Assembly: GCF_003254395.2 (NCBI RefSeq)
Contig: NW_020555859.1
Span: forward strand, 1 to 64,000
Origin: Apis mellifera
Taxonomy: Eukaryota; Arthropoda; Insecta; Hymenoptera; Apidae
DNA: 64,000 nucleotides
Reading direction: 5' to 3'
The notes below the pieces were generated by a model, which was not told the origin of the DNA, ran no database searches, and saw only the letters and a list, made by a program, of their open reading frames with translations. Below are positions 47,330 through 59,955 of the stretch, piece by piece (positions within the stretch are counted from its first letter, which is position 1; each line of letters begins with the position of its first letter). A program made the position numbers and the translations under genes.

Positions 47330-48990
47330 AACAAAAGAGAAATTTAAAAATGAGAATTGGAGAAAGATCGAATTTAGATCACTTTATTATAAATTCGGAT
47401 AAAAATATTTATAAAATTAAAACCGTTATTCAAAAAATAAAAACGAACATATTAAAGAAAAAAGTTTATATAGTTAGAAGAGAAAAATAAAAAATTTTAA
47501 AAAAATTTTAAAATAAAAAACTTGCAGAAAGAAATAAAAAAAAATTTTTTGAAATGGAAGATAAAAAAATGTGACAAAAAAATCAAAATTGAATGAGAAA
47601 AGAGAAAATGGTGAAATAGAAAATGCAAAAATAATAAAACATTATTTAAGAAAACATTAAGATTATGGAAGAAAGATAAAATATTACGAAAAAGAATAAA
47701 AAAAAATAAAAAAGATTGTTTAAAAAAAGAAGAAGAGGAAAGGAAACAAAAAAAAAAGAAGATTAAGAAATTAAAGTCAATGAAATGTTATGGACAGGTC
47801 AGACAAGAATCATGAGAATTTAAATTGATAAAATAATAGAGAACAAAAATAGAAAAAATATTTTATGGAGTTGTTAGAGAGTACAAGAAGGCAAAACTTA
47901 GCAAAAATTTAAAATGAAGGAATTTTCAAAAATGAGAGATTAAAAACAATAAACAAGAAAGAAATAGACAATTATTAAAAAGTTCAAATAGAAAAGTTCA
48001 AACCTACAGACGAAAACGAACTTGATTATACTAATCAAATAAAACTGTAACATGATTAATGCTAATAGAAATAAAAAGAAAGTGAAAAAAATGTTTAAAT
48101 TCTTACAAAAATTTCTTAATAACAAGAATTTAAAACTAAATGTTACAAATTTAAAATAAGTGTTAGTTTTTTGCAAAGAAGAAGAAAAAACAATAAGATA
48201 GAAATAAGATAATCAAATTATGAAGAAAGTAAATATCGTTTTTAAATATCTAGATTGCACATTCAAAAAATATAACAAATATAAAATAAGAAAATAAGAA
48301 ACATATTAAAAACATATATAAATGGGATAATAAACCATATATAAAGAATATTTGAAGGGAATTTCAGAAGAAGAATGATAATGTTTAATCATAGTCAAAA
48401 ATATATTATAAATATGGATATCTACGGATATCTACAAGAAAAGAAAAAAAAATCGAGATATTGCAGAAAAAATATACAAGAAAAGTGTTAGATCTAGAGA
48501 AAATCAAGTTACTTTATAATATAAGAGACAAAGATTAATAAGAGAACTAGAATGTGAATGATGAAATTCGAAGAAAAAGTAAAATATAGTGTTCATTATT
48601 ATAACATATTATTATATAATTATTATAACACACTATTAAGATTAAGAAAGAAAAATCAGAGAAATAAAGATTATGAAAGACACAGAAAGAAAACAAAATA
48701 AGAAAACATTTAGAATAAAAATCTGGAAGGAAGATTGCAAAAAACATTTGAATAAGAAGAAGACATTAAATTCAAAATCTAAATAAATATACTATTATTA
48801 AATATAAAAAATCGATGAAATAATTCGAAATGATATGCATGAAAAAGAAAAATTTAAAAAATAAATAACCAATAAACTTGCATAGGCAATGAGAACAGAT
48901 ATTAGATAAAAAATGAACAAAAAAAATGCAAAATATGCAATAAATTGGAGAAAATAATATTATATATAATGAATATTTGTCAAATAATGA
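47330..48990 (+). pseudogene. Non-LTR retrotransposon ORF2 relic (endonuclease to zinc knuckle)
   Basis: The + strand is A-rich and decayed, but reads in order as an insect jockey/R1-type ORF2. At about 47351-47400 RIGERSNLDHFIIN resembles the C-terminal end of the AP-endonuclease domain (xSDHxPI). At about 48060-48200 are pieces of the region after the RT palm (KSYKNFL). At 48241 FKYLDCTFKKYNKYK matches the family's FKYLGxTF. At 48879 CIGNENRY matches the 'CGNE..' block common in bee and ant elements. At 48927-48980 CKICNKLEKIILYIMNIC has the exact C-x2-C-x8-[H]-x4-C spacing of the terminal zinc knuckle, with Tyr replacing His. Much of the RT palm is missing or unrecognisable. A second, shorter gag relic is at 58.4 kb; whether they belong to one family is unknown. 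Confidence 0.75.
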
Positions 48991-51900
48991 AAGAAAAATT
49001 GGTAAAAATGTTGATAAAATAGAAAAAAATAGATAATAAAAATAACAAAAAAAAAATAAAATATAAGATTATTTAAATATATAGTTATTATATTTTAGAG
49101 TTTTTGTTGTAGTTGTTTTAGAGTTGTGAAGAAAAATGTAATTTTTAATCTCATGTTTGATAAAGATAATTAAAAAAAAAATTTATTAATGTAAAATTTT
49201 TAAAATTTTTATCCAAAATAATTACAATTAGATCGATTTAAGTTTACTAAAGGTAATAATAAATAATAAAAAAAATAAAAAATAAAAAAGACAAAAATAC
49301 AGGAGAAATGTAATAAAAAAATTCTTTTTCGGTTAATTAATTACAATAATAAAAATACTTTTGTAAAAAAGATACAATAAATTAATATTGAATAATGTTT
49401 GAAAAGAATGTTTTATCGAAAATATATTTCGTTTAATTAGAATTTTAATCATTTTAAGAATAATTAAAATTCTAACTAACATAAGATTATATTATGCGGA
49501 TAAATATTTGAAAATTGTTTACAAAGTCTACAAAATAATCATGAAGAAATAATATTTTTTATAATAATTCTTACTTAAAACTGATTATTATGAATTTATG
49601 AAAAGAAGTTTTCAAAATAAAAAGAGCTAATTAAAATTAAAAAAAAATTATTATCAGAAATTTTTTAAGAAAGGAATTTTTCATACAAGAATTTGAAAGT
49701 TATTAAATGGAGAAATTAGTGTCACAAAAGTCCAATTTCTAAAAAATTGTTAATAAATCAATATATGGTTTTATATAAGATTAAAATGATTTTCTAAAAC
49801 TAATTTAATTAATAATTTAACTATGATATTATTAAGTATTTGATTGTTTCTATTTCACAAATATATAAAAGAAAAAATTATCAAAAAAATTTTAAATGAT
49901 AGAAATTCAGTTGGTATTCATGTAAATGATACGTTAAAGAATGAAAAAAAAATCTAGAAAATAGATAAAAAGAGAGAAAAGGACAGAAATCAGAAGAAAG
50001 GAGAAGAAAAGAATTCAAGGATTAAATAAAAATATAAAAAGTAGAGAATAAAATGAAAAAGTTTAAACAAAATTTAAAAATTAAAAAAATAGTAAAACTT
50101 ATGTGAAAAAGATATTAAAAGATCGATTATCGGAAAGATAATATTTATTATGATGACCGAAGAGAATGGTAAAAGGATATTTACCAAGACCATTTATTAA
50201 ATAAAATCAAAGATATGATTTAAAAATAATAATTTTAATTTCTTAAAATCAAAAAAATAGAGCAAATAAATTGAAATTGCAAGATAAAAATAAGTTGTAA
50301 GATAAGAAAGAAATCCAAAAAAATGATTTTACAATGAATTTATAATATATATTTATAATATAATATAATGGAATGGAAAATATAAGATTTGTTGATATTA
50401 AGAAAATCTTTTATGAGTATAAGGTATACAAAAAAAATTGAAAAAAAAAAAAAAATGATTCTTCTTGAGTAACTGAAAGTAAGACACTTCATTACTAATA
50501 GACAAATGACATTGAAAAAAAAATCGTAAGAAAAATTATAAAAGCACTAGAAGAAGGACAAATAATAAAGAACAATAAAAAGAGAAGTTTCTAAATGCCA
50601 TAATTTTGAATTCTGAAAAAGAATTAAAAAAAAAAAAACAAAAAGAAAATTGAAAAAATTCTAAAAAAATTCTGAAGAATATAAAAAAAACTAAAAGAAT
50701 TTTGTATCAAACTCTTATCATAGATCTTTAAAAACAGCTAATAGAAATACGACAGAGAAAACTAAATTAAGCTCGAGAAAGGTATTCATATAAGTGTAAT
50801 CAAAGTATTTGAAGTTAGAATTAAATTATTTGAGAAAATCTTAGCCTGAGAAAGTTTGTCTGACATAAAAGAAGATTAAAATTATTTTGATTATATGATT
50901 TAAGCAATTTGTCTATATATCATCCTATCAGCATTGAAAAAGCTCTAGGAAGAAACTAATAGTTTCAATTTAAGAAACTAATAGAGACTAATAGAAACTA
51001 ATAAGAATTGAAACAAAATTTCTTCAAAGGACGTAATTTGATTTCCAAATCAAAAATATATATAATATATACATACATATATATATATTTAAATTGTAAA
51101 ATACGATAAATATAAAAAATACTTTTAATTTTTTACATTACATAAATTTTTGTATATAAAAGAAATAAATGAAAAGATATTCTTTTTTATAGTATAAAAG
51201 TTTTTCAAAAACTTCCAAATAAAATTATAATCGTACAAACTTGGCGATGGTCAAATCCGAAAACTAAAAAAAATTCTATAGAAAAATTTCATATGAAAAA
51301 TTCATCATAAAAGATATCCATTTCCATGGAATTTAATATGTTAACATTTTCAAACTGTTTGGAGGAACGAAATATAATTTTATACAATCCTAATAATAAT
51401 CTCTAAAATTATGAAAATTCAAAATAGCAAAACGATGAATAATACAGCAATAAATATATCTCAATAAGATATGTTTCAAAATAAATATGAACAAGATCAT
51501 ATTTTTTTTGGAAAAAGAATCTTCAAAATTATTAATATTAACATCGATAAGATGCAACACAAAGATTATATATTATCTTGGAATTGATAATCGGAAATAT
51601 ATATTATAAATTAATTATTTTTATGAAGAGTAATTAAAAACCAAATTATAATGATCTTAAATGAAATCTCCATCCAGAAGAAGACTTTTGAATCTATCAA
51701 GAGTTTTCAGATATCATTTTATTTTTATTAAGAAAAGATGTTTTACAAAGAGAAAGTGGCCATTATCAACTTGTCTATTAATTGAATAAATCTGAATAAA
51801 TTAACTCATCAATTAGTGATATTTTGCCCAAGCGAAATGAAGCATGTGAGCTTTATAAAAAATAAAATCAATCAATTAACATTAATTATATAGAAAGTAA

Positions 51901-53400
51901 AATATAATCAATGAGCAGTAGTGAAATTTTTTACATTAGACTAATATTTATATTATATAATTTTTTACACTAATAAGTTATACTTAAATTTTGCACCATT
52001 AATTTGAAATAGAGTGTTCAATACCGTAGCGAAAGACCTGATACAGTGTACGGTATAATACAAAATTTTTTTAAATAAATAACTTCGTTAAAATGACATT
52101 AAGAACTTTTTTACAGTAATTTTATTTTTCCCAAAAAAAGAAAATTTATTTCTGGATTTCTACTTAATGGATAATAAAATTAAATTTTATATTATATTTT
52201 ATATTATACATGTTCCTATGTTTCCTTCATAAATAATCATAGAGTGAAAATTATAATATCCCTTTCTACGATAAATTAATTTCTCTTCGACAAAGCAATT
52301 TCTCGCTTCTCCTAGTCCGACATAAATTCAACAACACAAGTTAGAAAATATATGAAAAAAATTGAAAAAACTTTAGAATATCCAATAAAAATTTTTCAAA
52401 TAAAATAATTATATTGGAATATATTGAAACATATATTTAGTCGAAGCAATAGAATTTAATACAATATGTAAGTAATAACTTTAATTCGGTGAATAAATAT
52501 TATACCGAAAATTAAAAATTTTCATAAATAATATAATTACAAAAATTAATAGATTATTGAGCCTGAATTGAAATTATATTTTGATTTGTAATTTTATCTT
52601 AGAGAAAAATCTTAAAACACAAATACGAAATTAAAAAGTTTTTTAAAAATCAATAAGCAATCATTGGAAAAATAAAATAAAATTTGATTAACAATCACAA
52701 TGATCTATTTCCATTTATAATATATGTATATATTATGTTTATAATAATATAATATATAATAATATAATAATATAATAAATAATATATTCTGGACAAAAGA
52801 TAGCAAAATTGACTCATTAAAAATTCCAGTTTAAAAATTCATATTAAAATATCAATAGATATAAATATATTCTTAATTATTCAAAAAAACTGATACTTTA
52901 GAATATTACACATTGTCATATACAAAACCTATACATGAATAAAAAACATAATTCAGAAAAAATAAATATATTAAAATACAACAAAAGAAAATAAAAAAAC
53001 ATTATATTTTGCAATTTCACATAAATACCGATCAAGAAATGACCATCATTTCTTTTCTTTTTTTTTATTTCATATACCAAAATTAAAAAAATCCTTAGAA
53101 AACTAAATAACAAAAGAATTTCTAATTTTAACGGAATTTTTAACATTATAAAATATCTTTAATCTGCAATACATATTCATCATTTTTAATAATTTATTAT
53201 TTTTAATAATTTAATTTTTCTTACTTCCCATTTATTTAGAAAATAACCAAATTAATAATTATTATAAGAAAAAAAGTAAATTACGGTAATAATTTTAATA
53301 TATTTAATCATATTTAATCATTTCAAATCTTAACAAAAATCGTTTTAAAATTAATAATATTATTTGCGAGTACTTATTGTTTTTGAAATTTATGAGCAGT
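48991..53400. other. Purine-biased AT-rich stretch, probably decayed retroelement DNA
   Basis: From about 49.9 to 50.9 kb the + strand is strongly A/G-rich with lysine/glutamate-type codons broken by stops, as in the LINE relic before it. Around 51.25-51.95 kb less biased fragments occur (for example ICPSEMKHVSFIKNK near 51820) that feel coding-derived but match no motif I can name. 52.0-53.4 kb is A/T-rich with a (TAATA)n-like stretch at 52735-52790. No intact gene is present. Confidence 0.4.
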
Positions 53401-53559
53401 TTATTCGGAAAAGTTCCCTAAAGGAGGTCTCTTCCTATTTTTATGGCTTTTGTTAAATTTGAACAATGAGTGATTGCATATTTCTGTCATACTTCGAAAT
53501 GTATAAACCAAATTTAGCATCATATTCACACGAAGATAGCCAAAATGACTCAGGCCACT

Positions 53560-56500
53560 AAGGCTACTACGGAGGAGATCCATGAGTATCGTTCCACATT
53601 TTGCGATAACGATATTGTATCGATGAACCGGAATGCGTCATGCTGTTAACTACAATTGTCTATATTATTGACGATACAGGAATGTTGAGCATTATTAAAT
53701 CAAAACTCACAAATGAATATCATAAAGGCATTAGCGAAGTGCCTCACGCTTTACCCTGTCAAGCATTTATTTCGGGTATTGGGAACCACTGCTGAAGCGA
53801 GTGGTATACGGCAGAGTTTGCGTTGAACTAGAGATCTCTAGATGCACCAGGTTTCGCATCTCTTTATCATATCTATTGATTGATAGGATTATTTCTAACA
53901 TCCCTAATTTCCGAATCTCAGAAATTATCCCATCTTATGAGATGATGATGATGATGCTTATGATATGTCATCTTAGCGAATTCTCAATTTTGGATTCTAT
54001 GAGACGTAAATCTTATAATTGGCAATCAATTGTGAAATACTATATGCGTGGGACAACATAGATTGAAAAGTTTATCCATTCTTATTAAATCGTAATTAAA
54101 TTAAGTTTTCAATGAATGGATCAAGGTAGTTCAAAATTCTGAATCACAAATTTACAGTGTAATTACAAACAAATAATTCAGTCAATAATTAACACAATTT
54201 TGGAAGTTAAAATATATCACATACTAAAAAATAGCTTATCATTCATGCGAAGGTCATCATTTTTGAAAACAATAAAAGGAGATTCGAATGGACACTATGT
54301 TGTTAATATTCTCTTCATCAAACGAGTGCACGAACTGTTCGCACGATGGCAGAAAGACGATTTCGTAATGTGAAACGGAAATTCGCGAAATTATCTGCAT
54401 TACATGAACAATATGTGGCAATCATGCGGGAATATACTACATTGGGTCACATGACTAAAATAACGTCAAATTCGCAACTAATTATTAAGACCGCAAGTAA
54501 AGCCACCAAAGTAGTTTTCAATGGTTCTGCAAAATCGTCGAACAGGGTTTTTTTGAATAATGTGCAGCAAGTCACATCGATAATCCAGGATGATTTTTTA
54601 TTTTTATCCGCTTTCGCATATATTACATCGTTCTAAACACTGATATTAGAAAAATGTTTCTATAAATACTTGTATCACCTCATCAGCAACCCTTGCAACG
54701 CATACTATAGAGAGAAATCTCTCGAGAACCTATTTTCAATGTATAAACTAAGTACTATGACATATGATACTATGTCGGCTCTTTATTCAGCCACGCTCAT
54801 ATTGGACCAGATAGGTTTAGCCAACAGCGCAATTCAGACTTTTATATTGATGATGTTCTATTCAGACGCGAACACCGTGAAAAAGGCAACTACAATTAGA
54901 AAAGAGATAGATACTTTTCTATGATTATCTTAAAATTGCGAAAATGGATCTCAAACAAATCCTCAATTGTCGAGAATCCTATATACTCGTTAGTCCACAA
55001 ACAGAGAAAAATCCTTGAACGCTTGGTCTATGTTGGAAACCAGCTCTGGAACATTTAATTATTGAAATAATCAATCCATTAGCTTTTCGAATTACGAAAC
55101 GAACTATTCTGTCAGAAACAGCGTGGATATTTGATTCTTTTAGTTTCGTGAGTCTACTATTTCAAACACTTAAGCAATTAGATTTGTTGTAGGATAAATC
55201 GGTATTCAAAATATTTATACTGAATTCAAGAATCATCTATCTAATCTTAAATCATTAAAACATATTATTTTACAGTGTGCGCTAAGTAACGATTCTATAC
55301 TGAAATTACTTGAATTTTGCGATGGATTAGAAAGGGCCTATGGTGAGGCCTATGGTATATATATTTATGAGTTTTCGACGCTTCAGGAATCACAGTTCAC
55401 TTACTATGTGCAAAATTGTTATCCCCCTTAAAACAATAAATTTGCCATGTTTGGAATTGTGTGGAGCTATTAGAATTATTGTTATTAGAATTGGCAAGTA
55501 AGGTACGGATATCTTCTCACATTATATTTGCAAGTGAAATTTATTGAAGTAAGTGATTAAAGGTTATCCGAATTGTTGGAAAACGTTCGTTGCTAATTGT
55601 GTATTGCAAAAACAGGTCGCTTCGCGAAGTGAATGGCACCACAGCAGAATTTTCTGTCCAAAAAAAATCTTGCTGATTTTTTGTCATAAGAAATGCATCC
55701 ATTTGCCTTACAAGATGCGCTTTTTTGATGGAAAAATCCCTACTGTTATTACGAGACCGCTGAATGGCCCTACAATCAAATTATTATCAGTGAAGTTACC
55801 CTAATTTATAAGATAATAACGATACAATGCGATTCAGAATTCGTGACTTTCCACAAATATTTTAATTATATGCGTTTGATACGAGTTATTGCATATTATC
55901 TAAAATTCTATCGATCGGTTTCTGATCGACAAGCTTCACAAAAACCTCTACAATATCTAAGAGTCAACCGAATTATCTTTTCAGTATGCTCGAACTCGAT
56001 TTTGCAAAGAACGCCATCTTAGGATGACGTTCTTCACAATCGCGCATATTTACACAAGATCGCGAATATAAATGCAGATAGGAAAATCGCATAGCTTAGC
56101 ATATTACGGTGTCTGAATCCCTTCCTTGACGATTAGAGACTCTTCAAGGTAGGTGAAAGGCTTAGTCAAGCTGATATGCCATATAACTAGTGATATTTTA
56201 TTATATTATTAAGAAGAATTCATTACTAAGCTCATTGTGCATTGCGAACACGAACTGCTTACACATTAGTTATGAGTCCGTTTTGTCATCAATCCGTAGA
56301 CGGTATTGGCCACTTGCAGCTAGGAACACTATACGAAACGTACTGCGTAAATGTATGATGCAATAGAATCCAGAAATACAAACTAATTAATGGGCTATCT
56401 ACCCTTGTAATTAGCTCTTGAGTTCAGGCATCCTTTTATAGTACAGGCGTGGATTACGCCGGATTCTTATTAAGGAATAACCTCAGACTAAAGTAACGAT

Positions 56501-56760
56501 AAAGGCCTATTTTTGTGCGTGTTTATGTGTTTAACTACAAAAATAATTCACTTAGAATTAACTAGGGATCTTATAAATCTTTTTGAAAAAAACTGCTTGA
56601 ATAGATTTCTTTCGCGTCGGGGTTGATGTCGGGAAATCTATTCGGAGAAGAATCAATTTCGTGGGCGCTCGAAATAAATTACGCCGAATTTGCGAGTTTT
56701 TTTTAGAGGAAATCAATTAATTTATGATTTTGCAATCGCAGAAAGTATTGATTGACGATT
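53560..56760 (+). pseudogene. BEL/Pao LTR-retrotransposon pol relic
   Basis: Pieces of a BEL/Pao polyprotein occur in the right order on the + strand, with many stops and frameshifts. Protease: ALLNQNSQMN at 53689, where the family has ALLDxGSQ; the catalytic Asp is Asn. Reverse transcriptase: 54346-54636 contains MREYTTLGHM, VVFNGSAKSSN (family VVFDxSAKT) and TSIIQDD. 54670-54924 contains SALYSATL and FYSDANTVKKA, where the catalytic YVDD has been lost. RNase H and linker: WKTFVANCV at 55577 and SEWHHS near 55637. Integrase: RRYWPLAARNTIRN near 56305, TGVDYAG near 56445, then KIIHLELTRDL and a GARNKLR-like block up to about 56690. Normal pol is about 1,700 residues; the relic is compressed to 3.2 kb by deletions. 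No LTRs, primer site or gag were identified. It is long dead. Confidence 0.85.
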
Positions 56761-58380
56761 TATATCATTTTATTTATATCATTATATATTCCGCATTTCG
56801 GTGGCTTATGAGAAAGTGCCGTTAAATCAGTTAAAAGACACTACGTACAATAGGAGAAACGCGTTTCACATTTGAGAAATTGTTTACAATACTGATATAA
56901 GTGGAGGCTCATATAAATTCTCGGCTATTACATCTCATTTCGTCGAATCCCAAGGATTTAATCAATTCCTAGACACTTCTTAATTCATAATCATAATCAT
57001 TAGCTTATATCCAACTTATATCCAACCAAATCAATATCAATATTGCGGATACGAACAAATATAATAATGTAATTTTTAATTTTTGTTAATCCAGAAATAT
57101 TATCAAATATCAATTTGATTTCCGTTATATTTTCTATATTTATACAATAAAAAAATTGACATCTGTTGAACTAAAAATGTCAACAATTAAGAATTCGCTA
57201 ATAAATCTCGAAAAAATCTTCAATATTGTTTAGATAGATTTTCAATTTTTCTATTAAAAAAAAATTATTAAGAATTTTCCATTCATTTAATGAAAATGAG
57301 ATATATTATAAAAAAATTTCTATCTATTTAATAAATATTCAATTTTCATCCAGTAAAGTTTTTAAAATTATATGGATTCCAAGGCACAGTTATTTTCTCA
57401 TCTTGTGTTAAACGCGGAGCTTTCCGTTTAGATGGCGATTACTCATCAAATGTTGAATTATAAAATGTATACAAAGGATAATAAATATAATAATGACGAT
57501 ATCGTTTTAATTTTTGTTTGCAAATGATGTAGACAATGTAGAAGTATAGGAACTATAAAATAAGATTAAAAATATTAGAAATATTACATTTAAAAAACAA
57601 TCAATTAAAAATGTAAAAGCAAGAAAGATGAAAGAAAAAAGAATTATAATTACTTGTGTGATATTGTGTGATATAAATTTTATAATATAATTTTATAAAA
57701 TAATGGTAGAGATTATTTTCAAAAAGAGTGTTGCTCATAATATTAAAAATGTTGAGGAGATAGCGATTCATTGAATAATTATTTTTATGATCTAAATATT
57801 ATGTAATACAAATGTCATCATCTGAAAATTTGTCAGATAAAATAGAAAAATCTGATAGGATAAGAATAATTCTGGTAAAATAAGGATTGTTCTGATAATT
57901 AAATAAATAACATTAAAACTAGTCATCAAATTGATCCACAAAGCAATCAGCCGAATATTCTATCTTTTACAAATATCTATAGTAGCAAAATAACTGCGAA
58001 AATACTAAACTATAGCAAAGTCGAAGATTTTTTTTTTTGGATTCTTTATCATTAATGAAATTTTTAAATATATCAGTGAATAAATTTTTATGCTTATACC
58101 CAAAAATGGTTTCCAAACTATTCAATCATTGAGAAAAAAAGGATGCATATCAAAAACAATAGTCTCATTTTTAAGTTTTCGTTTTACCATAATTTCATTC
58201 TTTACACTTCATCCATTTCTATATAACGTAAAACAGAATCTTAATAATATATCCTTTATATTTATTATATTACTAGCAAAAGAAATATTTTATACAATCT
58301 CAATATTAAATAAATAAATAAATAAAATAAAAAATACTTTAAATTAACAACAATCGATATAAGACTCTTTTGTAACACAA
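56761..58380. other. AT-rich spacer
   Basis: No supported feature. A GC-richer scrap, GCGGAGCTTTCCGTTTAG, lies near 57414 and may belong to an older insertion. Confidence 0.5.
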
Positions 58381-59955
58381 GCCTTGATGGAAAAAAGAAC
58401 GAGTTACTGTCTATTAAATCATTGAATCATTGAATCGATCCAGGAAGAAAAAAAGATTCCCAGTGACAGGTAAATACATTGTACAAATCAAGATTATTAG
58501 AAACAATTCAATTGATCGATCACGATGAAGATCATCACTAATTGTGGGATACCAGTGCCTTCTTCGAAGACAAATGCTTCTTCCTGAAGACACAAAAGAG
58601 AAAATATAATTAGATATCAAACAGAAGTCAAATTATTAAATAATTGAATGAAAAGACTGCTATGATAGAGATGGCGAAACCATTGACAGCTACATAATTA
58701 AAGACCTAATATTCAGCTTAGTAACTAAAGGATCTGCAAAAAGAAATCGATGTTCTATGAGCACGAGAGAAACACAATAAAGGAAAATCGAAAACTATCT
58801 TTCTAGCTACAATGAATTTCGCCAATGGTCACATGATGCTCCTTCTCGCGCATAGATATGTAATCAAAACATAATCAAACAAAAACGATTTGATGAAAAG
58901 GATGAGAATTGATAGATCAGAAGTTCTTCGAATTCAAGAAAAAAGTAAACGAATAGGAAGAGAATACAAGCCATCCATTTTACATTACTATAAAGAAAGA
59001 AATAAACAAGGAAAGAAAGATAAATCATGAAAATGTCCGAAATGAACGTGCCAATTTTTAGCGCGATTACAAATGCAGCGAGGAATTACAGCGCAAACCG
59101 CCGATCTAAAATAATTGACCAGTGGTAAAGAAAAAAAATAGCGGAAAGTGCGAACTAATGTAATAAACGTTTGCATAGATGAACCAAGTAAAATTATTCC
59201 AATGAGGAGTGAAAAGAAGAGTACAATTTCTGCGATAAAGGAAAGGGAAAAATTTGGCATCCAAAATAAAGAAGTGCAATTTAATTGTAACGTTCATAAC
59301 CATAATTCAAGATCTCATATGCTTAAGCCAAGAAATAACTTGATAGAAATAGAAAAAGATAAGTTCAAAAAAAGCTGTAAATGGAATAGTTTTAGAAATC
59401 TCAGGCCGCAACCAAGACCGATATTGGCCAGTTACTTAAAGAAAATTAAAGATAAAGATAGCCAAAGCTATTAAAACAGCTGAGCTTCTTATGATTCTGT
59501 CATTGTGTATATGGTAGCAATATGATATGGTCGCTGTCGATAGATGTTCCAAGGACATGTAAATAAGTTTGATAAAAATAATGATCCAAAGAATGGGTAC
59601 AGTCTGGGATAAATATTTAATCACAGTCCCAAAGAACATTATAACGATCAGAAGATTGTGCATCGGCTGGATTTCGGCACAGATGGAAGACCTGAAAAGA
59701 AGAAAGTTTTAGTGCTAACTTAGTTTTAGTTGCCTGGAGAAGAGACATGTTAGAAATGCATAAACGATAGACTGTAAAAAAGACTGTTATAATTGCAAAA
59801 TAGCGGAGAATAGAACGAACAAATGTTCTGTCATTCCTCATTGTAAAGCCTGTATAAATTGAAAGATCAGCCAACTACAAGATTAGAAGCGGAACTTGTT
59901 CCAAGCTAACTAGCAGAAAGAAGAAGAATAGCGAGAAGAAGAACAAAAAACAGCG
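58380..59955 (+). pseudogene. R1-like non-LTR retrotransposon ORF1 (gag) relic
   Basis: The C-terminal half is recognisable. Near 59470-59500 KAIKTAELLM, then near 59595 MGTVWDKYLITVPKNI, then near 59658 CIGWISAQMEDLKRRK. These correspond to the conserved block of R1/jockey-type ORF1 proteins that precedes the zinc knuckles ('GTVWIRCP...VGW..A.VE.L..R'). Next come CLEKRHVRNA (59732) and CYNCKIAENRTNKC (59783) followed by PHCKAC (59836-59853), the remnants of three CCHC knuckles. A 108-codon open piece (59148-59474) is upstream in the same protein region. Between the pieces are stops and frameshifts. The N-terminal half, 58.4-59.1 kb, is coding-like but not recognisable. ORF1 of this class binds RNA in a cytoplasmic RNP. 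No ORF2 follows. Confidence 0.7.
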
